This document shows positions 6,948 through 16,277 of a stretch of DNA of 32,123 nucleotides, piece after piece (the first letter of the stretch is position 1; every line of letters begins with the position of its first letter). Origin of the DNA: Clostridia bacterium. GTDB taxonomy: Bacteria > Bacillota_A > Clostridia > Christensenellales > Aristaeellaceae. The notes under the pieces are model-generated. The model was not told where the DNA came from and ran no database searches. It was given only the letters and a program-made list of their open reading frames with translations. The stretch is taken from positions 1-32,123 of the forward strand of contig JAFUDW010000099.1 in assembly GCA_017464225.1 (NCBI GenBank). Direction: 5' to 3'. The translations under genes were made by a program, and so were the position numbers.

Positions 6948-8924
6948 TCAGTTGAAGGACTGGGCCAGCGGCTCATAATAGAAATTGTTGCGCTTGACCT
7001 GCTTGGTCAGCTCCTGGCCGTCGCCCTCGTATACGTAGGTTTTCCACAGATTATGGGAGCCCATACCAAGATCGCTGTAGCAGGAAACCCTGGGATACAG
7101 ATCCAGATCCTGTCCCACCACGCCGCAGGTGCGCTGGCGGGTCTCGCCGGGATACCAGTCGAAAATGCTGTCGGCATAGGGATAATCGGCCCCGATCAGG
7201 CTGAGGATGGTGCCCGGGAAATCATCATGGGAGATGGGCGCGTCGTTTTCCACCCACTGGTCATGGTGCTCTCCGGGCTGCTTGATCCAGTATACCACCT
7301 GCATGTTGTTGGCCTTATCGCCGTGGTCGGCGGTGATGATGATGGTGGAATCGTCGTACACGCCCAGCGCCTTCATATACTGGATGTAATTGGCCACCAT
7401 GCTCATGTAGCCCACCACGTTTTCATCCCGGGTGGCGTCGGCCTTGTAGCGGCCGTTGGCGTCCGAAGAATAGGGGGCGTGGGCGCCGCGCAGGTGGATC
7501 ATCTGGATATACTTTTTATCGGTTTTATCCAGCTGCAGGCCGTTCTGCTTCAGGTGGTCGCCGAAGTCCGTATAGGAATAGATGGGCGTGATCTTGTGAT
7601 CGGGGTTGGTGTACACGTCCACCAGGTTGTCCACCTTGCCCAGGGCCCAGGCCATGGCGCCGTCCGAGATGGAGGTATAATAGTAATAGCGGAACTCGTA
7701 GCCCTTTTCATGGATGGTATTGAAAATATAATTGCAGGTCTCGCTGTTCCAGGACTGTTCAAAGTATTCGCCCACCAGCAGGCTGGGGTCGTACTCGTTG
7801 CCCGTCAGCATATGGGTGATCGAAGGATAGGTGCCGATGTAGCGGGGATCGCAGTTGTTATAATAGGTAAAATCCTCAAAGGTGCCCAGCGTTTTCAGGT
7901 TGCTCTTCACCCAGTTATTGAGGTAGTTATTGGCAAAGTAATCCACGATGAAGATCACGATATTGCCGCTGGAGCTCAGACTGTACAGCTTTTCGCCGTC
8001 CAGCTCGTAGAACAGGCGCATGCCGGCGTTATACATGGGGTTGACGCTCTCGCCGCAGTAGGTGCACTTGTCGCTGAGGATATACTCGTAGAGCTCGGGG
8101 GTGATTTCGCCGGTCTGCTCAAAGCCGTTGAGCCGCTGCAGCACCTTGATGCGGGCGGTCATGGTGGCGTCAAAGGTGTTGCCGCCCTGGTTTTCATAGT
8201 AGCCGAGCTCGGCCAGGCGCTTGCGGATGATACCCACCTTCTGGCCGCTATCGCCCTGCTTGAGCACGCCGGCGATGGTGCCGCCGGGGCCCTTGACCTG
8301 ATCGGAAAACAGCAGATCGTACAGCGATTGGGTAATCACGCCGGTCTGCTCCAGGCCGTTGCTCTCCTGCAGCTGCTTTACGCGCTCAGTCATGGTGGCG
8401 TTGAAGCTGCTCACCGTGGGCAGCGTATTGTAATAGCCCAGCTCAAACATGCGCTCCTTGATTTTCATCACGTCGTTGCCGCTGGCGCCTTCGCGGTAAA
8501 GCACCTTATCGTTGGCGGCGGCGGGCGCGGCCTGGGTCTGCTGCGCCGGCTCGGCCGCCTGCACCGTGATCGACTGGACGGCGGCCGCAGCGGGCTGCGC
8601 CGCGGCGGGATTGACGGGTTTTCCGTCCTTTTTGATCACGGCGTCCGAAAAAATCAGCGCATAGAGCGCGTCGTCGATAACGCCTGTTTCAGCCAGGCCG
8701 TTCATCTTTTGAAGTTGCTTTACGCGCTCAGTCATGATATCATTAAAGCGGTTGTGGCTGATGTTGCCGGTATAATAGCCCAGGTCCTTCATGCGCTCCT
8801 TGATGGCCATCACGTCGCTGCCGGCATCGCCTTCCCTGTACAGGGTGTCGCCCAGCGCCGGAACGCAGGACAGGGCAATGCACAGCGCCAGCGCCAGCGC
8901 GGCCAAACGCTTCATGTATTTCAT
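6948..8924 (-). CDS. Secreted protein: three peptidoglycan-binding repeats plus alkaline phosphatase/sulfatase-fold domain
   Basis: The 658-residue product has an N-terminal signal peptide (about 1-25, ending PALG). Three PG_binding_1-like repeats follow at roughly 28-92, 142-206 and 219-283, each with YREG/KQGDxG, DLGYY and GVI/GEI endings; an Ala/Pro/Gln-rich linker separates the first two. After CTYC, residues 320-600 form an alkaline phosphatase superfamily domain. The first metal Asp is in NIVIFIVDYF (D328), a candidate nucleophile is Thr365 in GTYPSITHMLTG, and ITADHGDKANN is the second metal site. No sulfatase C/SxPxR motif is seen. LtaS-like enzymes of this fold transfer glycerol-phosphate, so it may attach or trim phosphodiester-linked polyols on the wall. 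The ATG at 8922-8924 has AAGGAGG upstream; an earlier in-frame start lacks one. Confidence 0.88.
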   Translation of the reverse strand: MKYMKRLAALALALCIALSCVPALGDTLYREGDAGSDVMAIKERMKDLGYYTGNISHNRFNDIMTERVKQLQKMNGLAETGVIDDALYALIFSDAVIKKDGKPVNPAAAQPAAAAVQSITVQAAEPAQQTQAAPAAANDKVLYREGASGNDVMKIKERMFELGYYNTLPTVSSFNATMTERVKQLQESNGLEQTGVITQSLYDLLFSDQVKGPGGTIAGVLKQGDSGQKVGIIRKRLAELGYYENQGGNTFDATMTARIKVLQRLNGFEQTGEITPELYEYILSDKCTYCGESVNPMYNAGMRLFYELDGEKLYSLSSSGNIVIFIVDYFANNYLNNWVKSNLKTLGTFEDFTYYNNCDPRYIGTYPSITHMLTGNEYDPSLLVGEYFEQSWNSETCNYIFNTIHEKGYEFRYYYYTSISDGAMAWALGKVDNLVDVYTNPDHKITPIYSYTDFGDHLKQNGLQLDKTDKKYIQMIHLRGAHAPYSSDANGRYKADATRDENVVGYMSMVANYIQYMKALGVYDDSTIIITADHGDKANNMQVVYWIKQPGEHHDQWVENDAPISHDDFPGTILSLIGADYPYADSIFDWYPGETRQRTCGVVGQDLDLYPRVSCYSDLGMGSHNLWKTYVYEGDGQELTKQVKRNNFYYEPLAQSFN

Positions 8925-8979
8925 GTTGACCTCCTTGTGGGGTGATGATCGGCGCGAAACCAAAGGTAACGCAAAGATC

Positions 8980-9009
8980 ATTATACCATTCTCCCCGGAA
9001 GATCGTCAA
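8980..9009 (-). promoter_or_regulatory. Promoter of the envelope cluster
   Basis: On the minus strand TTGACG (9004-9009), an 18-base spacer and a perfect TATAAT (8980-8985) lie upstream of the phosphatase-fold gene, giving a leader of about 45-50 bases. It is the best-looking promoter for the whole leftward cluster down to 3116. I saw no comparably good promoter for the divergent CotH gene in the same gap. Confidence 0.7.
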
Positions 9010-9047
9010 CCGTTCATCCCCGTCCGCAGCCTTCATTTTGCAAAATC

Positions 9048-10175
9048 ATGAAAAAAATCTTCCTATTTATCGCCTTATTCTGCGTTTTCGCGGCATCCGC
9101 ACGGGGCGACGGCGCCCTGCCGGTGCTTCGCCTGGACGCCGCCCAGCTGGACTACGTTTCGGAAAAGCCCGGCACGCTGACGGCGGAGGGCTTCACCACG
9201 CCGGTCGCCGTAAAATACCGGGGCGCTTATTCCATCACCTTTACGGGCAAGCGCAATTACACCCTGCACCTCAAAACGCCGGAGGGCGGCCAGCGCAAGG
9301 TGTCGCTGCTGAACCTCCGGGCCGACGACGATTATGTGCTGCTGGGCGGCCTCAGCGATCCCAGCCGCCTGCGCTGTCCTGCCGGGCTGACCCTGTGGCG
9401 CAGCCTGGGCTATCCCGCGCCCCGGGCCGCCGCCTGCGAGCTGTATTTCGGCTCCTACTACAAGGGCGTCTATTTTCTTACCGAGCGTCCCGACCGAAAA
9501 AGCGCGGACGTGCCGAAGGACGGCGCGCTGTACAGGATACTGGCCGAACGGGCCGACGGCGTCGACCTGTTCTCCGCCGAGGATCCCGGTCAGCCCGGCC
9601 AAGACGCCTGGTACAACGTGGGCAAGGTATACCCCCAGGGCCCGGAGGGCTGGCAGCCGCTTTCCGCCCTGCTGCGCCAGGGCGAGGGCCTGCTGGATCT
9701 TGACGCCTTTGCCGATTATTACCTGTTTGTCAATCTGATCGGGGCTTCGGACAACATGGTCAAAAACCTGTTCCTCTGCTGGGACGGCAGCCGGTTTTAT
9801 CCCATGCCCTGGGATCTGGACGCCGCCTTCGGCCGCCTGTACAACGCCGAGCCCTCCGATCCTGAAATCTGGTATTCCGGCCCGATCTTTGATGGTCTGC
9901 TCAATGAAGAGGATTTCCAGGCGCTCCTTCGCAGGCGCTGGGCCGCGCTGCGGCCCTCCCTCTCCCCCGACGCCGTAATGGCGGTCTTTGAAGATCTTTA
10001 CGCGCGGATCGACGGGGCCGGGGCCTGGGAGCGGGAACGCCAGCGCTTTCCCCAGTATACGGACAGCGCTACCGGCGCTGTCCATCCGCTGGACCCCCAG
10101 GGCGAAACGGCCCTGATCCGCGATTTCATCACCCGGCGCTACGCCCTGCTGAACGCCGAATACGGAGGTATATGA
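9048..10175 (+). CDS. CotH-like kinase family protein, secreted
   Basis: This 375-residue protein starts with a signal peptide (MKKIFLFIALFCVFAASARG) and matches the CotH family. Seen in order: VKYRGAYSITFTGKRNYTLHL, where CotH proteins have the RG..S....K..Y.. region, the core LNLRADDDYVLLGG, the strand YFGSYYKGVYFLTERPD, and the signature MPWDLDAAFG near residues 251-260. Spore-coat CotH of Bacillus is an atypical protein kinase; CotH proteins in anaerobes are also found on secreted or wall-linked proteins. It diverges from the wall-binding phosphatase-fold gene and overlaps the following membrane gene by four bases (ATGA). No good Shine-Dalgarno is visible before the ATG, which is unusual for this window. 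Function beyond the family is not inferable. Confidence 0.85.
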   Translation: MKKIFLFIALFCVFAASARGDGALPVLRLDAAQLDYVSEKPGTLTAEGFTTPVAVKYRGAYSITFTGKRNYTLHLKTPEGGQRKVSLLNLRADDDYVLLGGLSDPSRLRCPAGLTLWRSLGYPAPRAAACELYFGSYYKGVYFLTERPDRKSADVPKDGALYRILAERADGVDLFSAEDPGQPGQDAWYNVGKVYPQGPEGWQPLSALLRQGEGLLDLDAFADYYLFVNLIGASDNMVKNLFLCWDGSRFYPMPWDLDAAFGRLYNAEPSDPEIWYSGPIFDGLLNEEDFQALLRRRWAALRPSLSPDAVMAVFEDLYARIDGAGAWERERQRFPQYTDSATGAVHPLDPQGETALIRDFITRRYALLNAEYGGI

Positions 10176-10177
10176 GC

Positions 10178-12259
10178 ATGCAGCCCCTAAAGCGCTTGAT
10201 CCTGTGGGCCGTCATCCTGCTGGCGGCGTGCCTGCTGCTGGAATGCGCGGTCTTCCAATACGACGCCCTGCGCACCCGCGGCCTGACGCCTATAGCGCTG
10301 TCCCTTGAGGACGCCGCCGTCCAGCGGCAAGAGTTGCCCCGGGAATTGGACGATGTGCGCGCCGTGATGCCCTCCGCCCAGTCCGCGAAGCCCGTGATCC
10401 AAACGACGGTCGCCTTTTCCGATCTGGAATTCACCGATATCTGCACCGCGAAGCTGACGTTTTCCGGCGATCATCAGCTGATATCCGTCCGCCTTCTGCT
10501 CAGCGACGACGCCCACCGGTACGGCGAAGCCTCCGCCGACGCGCTGCCGGCGCTGCCCGGACAGGCCGCATACGGCCGCCTGGAATCCCACGGCGCGCTG
10601 CGTTCGCTGTCGATCGTTTTTGAAACGGATGATGAAACGGCGGCGCTAAGCGATATCATGCTCAACGCGCCCATCCCCTACCGTTTCAGCCCGCTGCGCT
10701 TTGCCGCGCTGCTGCTGCCGGCTCTGGCGGCCGCCGCCGTGCTGTGCCTCAGGCTGTGGCGGGTGATCCTGGATCGGCAAAATCCCCGTCACCGCCTGGC
10801 TTTCCTGCTTTCGGGCCTGGCCTGCGCCGGGCTGGTACTGGCGGTCAGCGCTCTATGCCGTCCCTTTGATCCCGCCCGCTTCCCCTATACCCGGGGGGTG
10901 GAATATCCCTTTGAAAGCAGCGTATACCAATACCGCTCGCTGGCCCACGCCGTGATATACGATTCCCTGGCCAAGGGAAAAACGGCGGCGGACGTATCGC
11001 CGGACGAAAAGCTGCTGGCGCTGGACAATCCCTACGATCCCACGGCGCGAATGGAAAGCGGCGCTGAGACCATGCTGGATTACGCCCTCTACGACGGCAA
11101 TTATTACAGTTATTTTGGTCTGACGCCCGTATTGACCTTCTACGCGCCTTATCGGCTGATCATGGGTTACCTGCCCGCCTATACCACAGCGGCCTGCTTC
11201 TACGCTCTGCTGACGGTGGCGGCGGCCTTTCTCTGCGTGTGGGAGGCCCTGCGCAGGTTTGCCGTATCGCCCTCGCTGCTGCTCTCCTGTTTGGGCGCGG
11301 CAGCCGTCGCCCTGGGCGGCAACGCGCTGATGCTTTTGTCCTGCGCCGACCGGTATCATCTGTCCATCAGCTGCATGCAGGCCTTTTTCTTCCTGACGCT
11401 GTGGGCGGGGCTGACGGCCTGCCGTCAGAAAAAGCGGCTGCCCCGCACGCTGGCCTTTATCGCCTGCGCTGTCTTCACCTGTTTTTTGGTATGGAGCCGC
11501 GCCACCGGCGCCCTGGCCGCGGCGGGCTGGATCGTGCCGCTGTTCGTCACCGTGCTGATCAGCCGGAAGCACGGCGGCCGCTGCAAGCTGGCCGACGCGC
11601 TGAGCTTCCTGCTGCCGCTGAGCGCCGGCGCGGCCGCCATCATGGCCTATAACGCGGCAAGGTTTGGCAGCCCGCTGGAGTTTGGCCAGACCTGGCAGCT
11701 GACGCTGGAGGACATCCATTATAACCGCGTCAGCCTGCGGGAGCTTGGCCAAGCCATCCATTATTATTTTCTGGACGGGCTGCGCCTTTCCCCGGAATTT
11801 CCCTTTATCTCGCCGGGCAGCGCTTTTGTGAACCACACCGGAAACTGGTTTTACCATGTGGTCAACGCGGGCGCGCTGACCATGCCGGTCACCTGGGGAG
11901 TGCCGCTGCTCGCCGCCCTGCCCGATAAGCGCCGCCGGGGCAGGATGGGCGTTTTCCTGTGCGCCGCGATGATCACCGTGCCGCTGGCGCTGCTTGATTA
12001 CTGCGTCGCGGGCGTGGCCCACCGCTATGTATGCGACCTGCTGCCCACGCTCTGCCTGGCGGGCATGCTGGCGCTCTCCGAGCTTTCGGGCCGCGACGCA
12101 GCCCAGGGCCGGGGCCGCGCCAGCGCCATCTCCTGCGCTCTGTGCGCCGCCACGCTGTTCATCGCCCTGTGCCTTGCCTTTTCCAACTACCGCAATTTCA
12201 TCAGCCAATATAATCCGGGCGGATACCTGGCGCTATACCGCCTGTTCACCGTGCGGTAA
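10178..12259 (+). CDS. Multi-pass membrane protein, GT-C glycosyltransferase-like
   Basis: I cannot name this 693-residue protein with certainty. One N-terminal membrane helix is followed by an extracytoplasmic beta-rich segment (about 30-170), then ten or so hydrophobic helices to the end. The stretch LALDNPYDPTARMESG followed by ALYDGNYYSYFGLTPVLTFY resembles the first outside loop of uncharacterised GT-C (GT39-like) lipid-linked sugar transferases of Clostridia. The first ATG (10172) overlaps the CotH stop as ATGA but sits only three bases after GGAGG. The ATG at 10178 has the proper spacing and is chosen. Co-transcription with the CotH gene is very likely; glycosylation of a secreted product is inference. 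Confidence 0.72.
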   Translation: MQPLKRLILWAVILLAACLLLECAVFQYDALRTRGLTPIALSLEDAAVQRQELPRELDDVRAVMPSAQSAKPVIQTTVAFSDLEFTDICTAKLTFSGDHQLISVRLLLSDDAHRYGEASADALPALPGQAAYGRLESHGALRSLSIVFETDDETAALSDIMLNAPIPYRFSPLRFAALLLPALAAAAVLCLRLWRVILDRQNPRHRLAFLLSGLACAGLVLAVSALCRPFDPARFPYTRGVEYPFESSVYQYRSLAHAVIYDSLAKGKTAADVSPDEKLLALDNPYDPTARMESGAETMLDYALYDGNYYSYFGLTPVLTFYAPYRLIMGYLPAYTTAACFYALLTVAAAFLCVWEALRRFAVSPSLLLSCLGAAAVALGGNALMLLSCADRYHLSISCMQAFFFLTLWAGLTACRQKKRLPRTLAFIACAVFTCFLVWSRATGALAAAGWIVPLFVTVLISRKHGGRCKLADALSFLLPLSAGAAAIMAYNAARFGSPLEFGQTWQLTLEDIHYNRVSLRELGQAIHYYFLDGLRLSPEFPFISPGSAFVNHTGNWFYHVVNAGALTMPVTWGVPLLAALPDKRRRGRMGVFLCAAMITVPLALLDYCVAGVAHRYVCDLLPTLCLAGMLALSELSGRDAAQGRGRASAISCALCAATLFIALCLAFSNYRNFISQYNPGGYLALYRLFTVR

Positions 12260-12279
12260 ACGCGCCAGCGGCGTTTTTG
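12258..12279 (+). terminator. Rho-independent terminator after the membrane protein gene
   Basis: AAACGC and GCGTTT pair around a seven-base loop, with TTTTT at the end. The stem begins in the stop codon of the GT-C-like gene. Confidence 0.6.
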
Positions 12280-12320
12280 TGTCCCAAAAGAAGACTTTTT
12301 CCCAAACGCCTTCTCGAGTA

Positions 12321-12350
12321 TTGCGACGGTTTGGAACGGTCTGCTATACT
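12321..12350 (+). promoter_or_regulatory. Promoter of the HTH-kinase operon
   Basis: TTGCGA (12321-12326), an 18-base spacer and TATACT (12345-12350) lie 28 bases before the HTH gene start. Confidence 0.65.
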
Positions 12351-12378
12351 GTATCCCACAGACTGGAGGCGAACGGGA

Positions 12379-12828
12379 ATGGCCGCGCAAAGAGGGGGCA
12401 TCACCACCAGCAGGCTGCTCACCATGATCCGGGGATCCGAAACATTTACGGAAGCCGTGGCTTACCACGACACCGCCGAGGAGCCGCTGTTCAAGGACGC
12501 GCTTTTTGAAATGATGCGCCAACGAAAGCTTTCCCCCAGGGAAATGATCAGCCGGAGCCGCATTGACCGCTCCTATTTTTATCATATCATGAACGGCAAA
12601 AAAATGCCGGGGCGCAACATGGTGCTCCGCATCGGTTTTTGCATGCAGGCGTCACTGAGCGAAATGAACCAGCTGCTGCGCCTGGCCGGGCTGTCCGGCC
12701 TGTATGCGAAGATCCGCCGGGATGCCACGCTGATCTTCGCCCTGCAGCAGAAATATACCATGGAACAGGCCAACGACCTGCTGATCCAGGCCGGGGAGGA
12801 CCCGCTATACCTGGAAAACAGGGCATGA
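12379..12828 (+). CDS. Helix-turn-helix (XRE-like) protein paired with kinase
   Basis: A 149-residue protein with an XRE-type helix-turn-helix in the middle: LFEMMRQRKLSPREMISRS then RIDRSYFYHIMNGKKMP, where the SYFYHIMNGKK helix is the likely recognition helix. A helical tail follows (LSEMNQLLRLAGL, YTMEQANDLLIQAG). The ATG at 12379 has GGAGG ten bases upstream; the reading frame is open further left but without a ribosome site. Its stop overlaps the start of the Ser/Thr kinase gene (ATGA), so the two are translationally coupled. This pairing suggests the HTH protein is a substrate, partner or output regulator of the kinase; that is inference from the coupling. Confidence 0.83.
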   Translation: MAAQRGGITTSRLLTMIRGSETFTEAVAYHDTAEEPLFKDALFEMMRQRKLSPREMISRSRIDRSYFYHIMNGKKMPGRNMVLRIGFCMQASLSEMNQLLRLAGLSGLYAKIRRDATLIFALQQKYTMEQANDLLIQAGEDPLYLENRA

Positions 12829-14741
12829 ACGGCCCCTATTCCGTGGAAGGCCCCGTCCTCCCGCCCGACCTGCTGCAAGCATACCGCTGTGCGTCCTGCC
12901 TGAAAGGCGATGGGCACAGCGGCACTTATCTATGTGAGGAAAAGCAGAGCGGTCGAAAGGTGATCGTAAAAATCACGGACGATGAGGAGACCGCCCGGCA
13001 GATCGAAAACGAATACAGGCTGCTGCGATTGATCGAGGAGAGCGGCCATCCCCAGGCCGCGCGCTTTCCCAAAGCGCTGCGTCTGGAGCGCAGCGGGGAC
13101 GCTCTGCTCTATATCCGCAGCTATATACCTGGCCGCTCCATTGAAGCGCTGACCGAAGCCCAGCCCGGCCGTCCAGGCCTGCCCCGCCAGGAGGCCCTCA
13201 GCTATACGGCGTCGGTGCTCAGCTCCCTGAGCTTCCTTCACGGCATGCGCCCGCCCATCATCCACCGGGATATCAAACCGCAAAACGTGGTGGCCGACGG
13301 CAGCGGAAACTGCTGCCTGATCGATCTGGGCATTTCGCGTACGCCCCGCAAGGGCGGCGAGACCGACACCCAGGTTTTTGGCACGCGGCTGACCGCGCCG
13401 CCCGAGCAATTCGGCTACCGGCAGACGGACGCGCGCAGCGATATCTATTCGGCGGGCGTGCTGCTGCGCTATTGTCTGACCGGCGAGTACCGGGAGGAAG
13501 CCGACGAGGGGCTGGACGAGGATATAAGAACCGTCATCCGTCGGGCCACACAGTTTGATCCCGATCTGCGCTATCAGCGGGCCGAGGATATGCTGGACGC
13601 GCTCAAACAATTGCAAAAGGAAAAGCCCTCCGTCCGCGGCAAGCGCCGCTTGATCGTCCTATGGACGGCGCTGATCTGCGCCGTGGGGCTCGCGCTGGCC
13701 TTTTTACTGCCCCGCGGGCAAAAAAACGGCTTTGACGGCCGGGGCGTCTATCATTTTTACGAGCCGCTGATCGAGCAGGCCGTGCGCCGGGAGCTGAACG
13801 CGCCCGACGCCGAGCTGAGGGCGGATGATCTGGCCAAAGTAAAAAGCCTGCACGTCATCGGCAGGCAATTGTATGATTCAGAGGATCAGATCTGGTTCCT
13901 GGGCAAGCATCTTTTCATGCGGGATGAGAAAATGCGCGATGACGGGCTCTGGGAGCAAAACGGCGGCATCGCGTCGCTGAAGGATATCGAAGCGCTGCCC
14001 GGGCTCCGGGAGCTCTGCCTGTACCGGCAGGAGATCAGCGACCTGTCCGCCCTGCAGGGAACGGCCATTGAACGCCTCGGCATCGGCTATAACCCAGTGA
14101 CCGATCTTTCGCCTCTGGCGGGCAATGAAAACATCGCCTATCTGAACGTCAGCTGCCTGGAGCTCACAGCGGCGGATGGTATCGCCGCCCTGCCCAATCT
14201 GCGGTCGCTGTCGCTCGGCGGCGTGCCCCTCCCCTCGCTCAAGGGGCTGGAAACGCTGCCGCTGGAATCGCTCAACCTGTTTGAAATCGCCGCCACCGAA
14301 TACGGCCCGTTGGCCCAAATGCAGAGCCTGAACGAGCTGACGCTGGGCAAGCTGGACTGGCACATCCTGGATATGATCGCCGAGACGCACATCAGCAGTC
14401 TGACGGTGACCCACGCCAACGGCGTGCCCCTCCGGGAGCTGGAAGCCCTGCCCACCCTGCAATCGCTGTATTATTACACCGACGACCCGCTGGAGCTTTC
14501 CGGCGAGCCGCTTCGGTTTCCCAACATGGAATGGATCGATTTAAAAAATCTCCATCTGCCGTCCTTCGCCTGTCTGAGCGGGATGCCAAAGCTCAAAACG
14601 CTGTGCATCTATGCATCAAGCTTTGACAGCTGCGCGGGTCTGGACGCCCTGGCTGACCTGAAATCCATCTACTGCACGGCGGAGCAGGCCCGGATCCTCA
14701 GCGAATCCTATCCGGAAAACGGCTGGCGGCTGGTTTATTAA
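12825..14741 (+). CDS. Transmembrane Ser/Thr protein kinase with leucine-rich-repeat ectodomain
   Basis: The 638-residue product is a Hanks-type kinase in its N-terminal 265 residues. It has a Gly-rich loop GDGHSGTY (28-35), Lys49 in VIVKI, HRDIKPQN (147-154), DLG in place of DFG (167-169), an APPEQ activation-end motif, and SDIYSAGVLL. A basic stretch and one membrane helix follow (about 276-295). From about 350 to the end come at least eight leucine-rich-repeat-like units (LPGLRELCLYRQEISDLSAL, LPNLRSLSLGGVPLPSLKGL and others) that would face outside. All catalytic residues are present, so it should be active. Bacterial sensor kinases usually carry PASTA repeats; an LRR sensor is less common and suggests binding of a protein or wall ligand. 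Start by ATGA overlap with the HTH gene. Confidence 0.92.
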   Translation: MNGPYSVEGPVLPPDLLQAYRCASCLKGDGHSGTYLCEEKQSGRKVIVKITDDEETARQIENEYRLLRLIEESGHPQAARFPKALRLERSGDALLYIRSYIPGRSIEALTEAQPGRPGLPRQEALSYTASVLSSLSFLHGMRPPIIHRDIKPQNVVADGSGNCCLIDLGISRTPRKGGETDTQVFGTRLTAPPEQFGYRQTDARSDIYSAGVLLRYCLTGEYREEADEGLDEDIRTVIRRATQFDPDLRYQRAEDMLDALKQLQKEKPSVRGKRRLIVLWTALICAVGLALAFLLPRGQKNGFDGRGVYHFYEPLIEQAVRRELNAPDAELRADDLAKVKSLHVIGRQLYDSEDQIWFLGKHLFMRDEKMRDDGLWEQNGGIASLKDIEALPGLRELCLYRQEISDLSALQGTAIERLGIGYNPVTDLSPLAGNENIAYLNVSCLELTAADGIAALPNLRSLSLGGVPLPSLKGLETLPLESLNLFEIAATEYGPLAQMQSLNELTLGKLDWHILDMIAETHISSLTVTHANGVPLRELEALPTLQSLYYYTDDPLELSGEPLRFPNMEWIDLKNLHLPSFACLSGMPKLKTLCIYASSFDSCAGLDALADLKSIYCTAEQARILSESYPENGWRLVY

Positions 14742-14799
14742 GCAAATATCATCAAGTGTGATCGGCGCCGCAGGTTTTTGTCCGCGCGCGACCAAAGGC

Positions 14800-15525
<726 letters not shown>

Positions 15526-15539
15526 GACCCATCCCCTCC

Positions 15540-16202
15540 TTACTGGTAATAATTAAGCTTGCGCTCCACCAGGCGGCACAGCTGCTCGGCGATGCCGTTG
15601 AACAGCAGGTACATGACCATGGCGATGATGTACGGCTCAATGGAGGAAGAGGAGGACACGTGCTTTTTTGCCAGGCTCATGAGCTCGGTAACGGCGATGG
15701 TGCTGGCCAGGGCGGTATCCTTCACCAGCGTGATCACCTCGTTGGTGGCGGGCAGCAGCACGCGCTTGCACACCTGGGGCAGCACCACCCGGAAGAAGGT
15801 CTGGGCATGGGTCATGCCCAGCACCTGTCCGGCCTCCCACTGGCCCACGGGGATGGACTGGATGCCGCCGCGGAAGATCTCGGCAAAGTAAGCGGCGTAA
15901 TTGATGGTGAAAGCCACGATGGCGGCGGTGAAGCGGTCAAAATTGAACGGAAGCAGCTTGGGCAGCAGGAAATAGATGAACATCACCTGCAGCATCAGCG
16001 GCGTGCCGCGGACGATATAGATGTATACCGATATCGGCCCGCGCAGCACGGCGTGGCGGCTCATGCGCCCTCGCGCCACCAGCATGCCCAGGGGAATGGA
16101 CAGCGCCAGCGTCAGCGCGAAGATGCGCACGGTCACCGAAAGGCCCTGGAGCAGGATCTGAACCAGGTTCCATAGCTTCTGGGGATTATTGAAGTATTTC
16201 AT
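15540..16202 (-). CDS. Polar amino acid ABC transporter, permease
   Basis: A 220-residue inner-membrane permease of the HisMQ/GlnP family with about five membrane helices. The EAA loop that contacts the ATPase is clear (EAGQVLGMTHAQTFFRVVLPQ, positions about 127-147 and shown here only in part of the family consensus). Other family marks are IVRGTPLMLQVMFIYFLLP and FRGGIQSIPVGQWE. Only one permease gene is present, so the channel is probably a homodimer. The ATG is preceded by AAAGGAG ten bases upstream. The binding-protein gene lies 75 bases upstream, separated by a hairpin. Confidence 0.95.
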   Translation of the reverse strand: MKYFNNPQKLWNLVQILLQGLSVTVRIFALTLALSIPLGMLVARGRMSRHAVLRGPISVYIYIVRGTPLMLQVMFIYFLLPKLLPFNFDRFTAAIVAFTINYAAYFAEIFRGGIQSIPVGQWEAGQVLGMTHAQTFFRVVLPQVCKRVLLPATNEVITLVKDTALASTIAVTELMSLAKKHVSSSSSIEPYIIAMVMYLLFNGIAEQLCRLVERKLNYYQ

Positions 16203-16219
16203 GGAGGGATTGCTCCTTT

Positions 16220-16260
16220 ACAGAACAAACAATCGGGAGCCAAAGCCAGGCCCCCGATTG
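16220..16260 (-). terminator. Attenuating terminator between binding protein and permease
   Basis: On the minus strand CAATCGGG pairs with CCCGATTG, extended inward by GCC/GGC after one mismatch, and TTTGTTCT follows. Such a weak terminator after the binding-protein gene commonly lets the binding protein be made in excess of the permease and ATPase. Confidence 0.65.
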
Positions 16261-16277
16261 CATGGATGCGCGCGTGA

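Noticed and set aside
6864..8945. 693-codon plus-strand frame opposite the peptidoglycan-binding phosphatase-fold gene
   Set aside because: The opposite strand encodes recognisable domains with a signal peptide and ribosome site; this frame has neither and is an antisense shadow.
10853..12208. 451-codon minus-strand frame opposite the GT-C-like gene
   Set aside because: Gln/Gly/Arg/His-rich low-complexity translation with no motif; the plus strand has a membrane protein with proper start.
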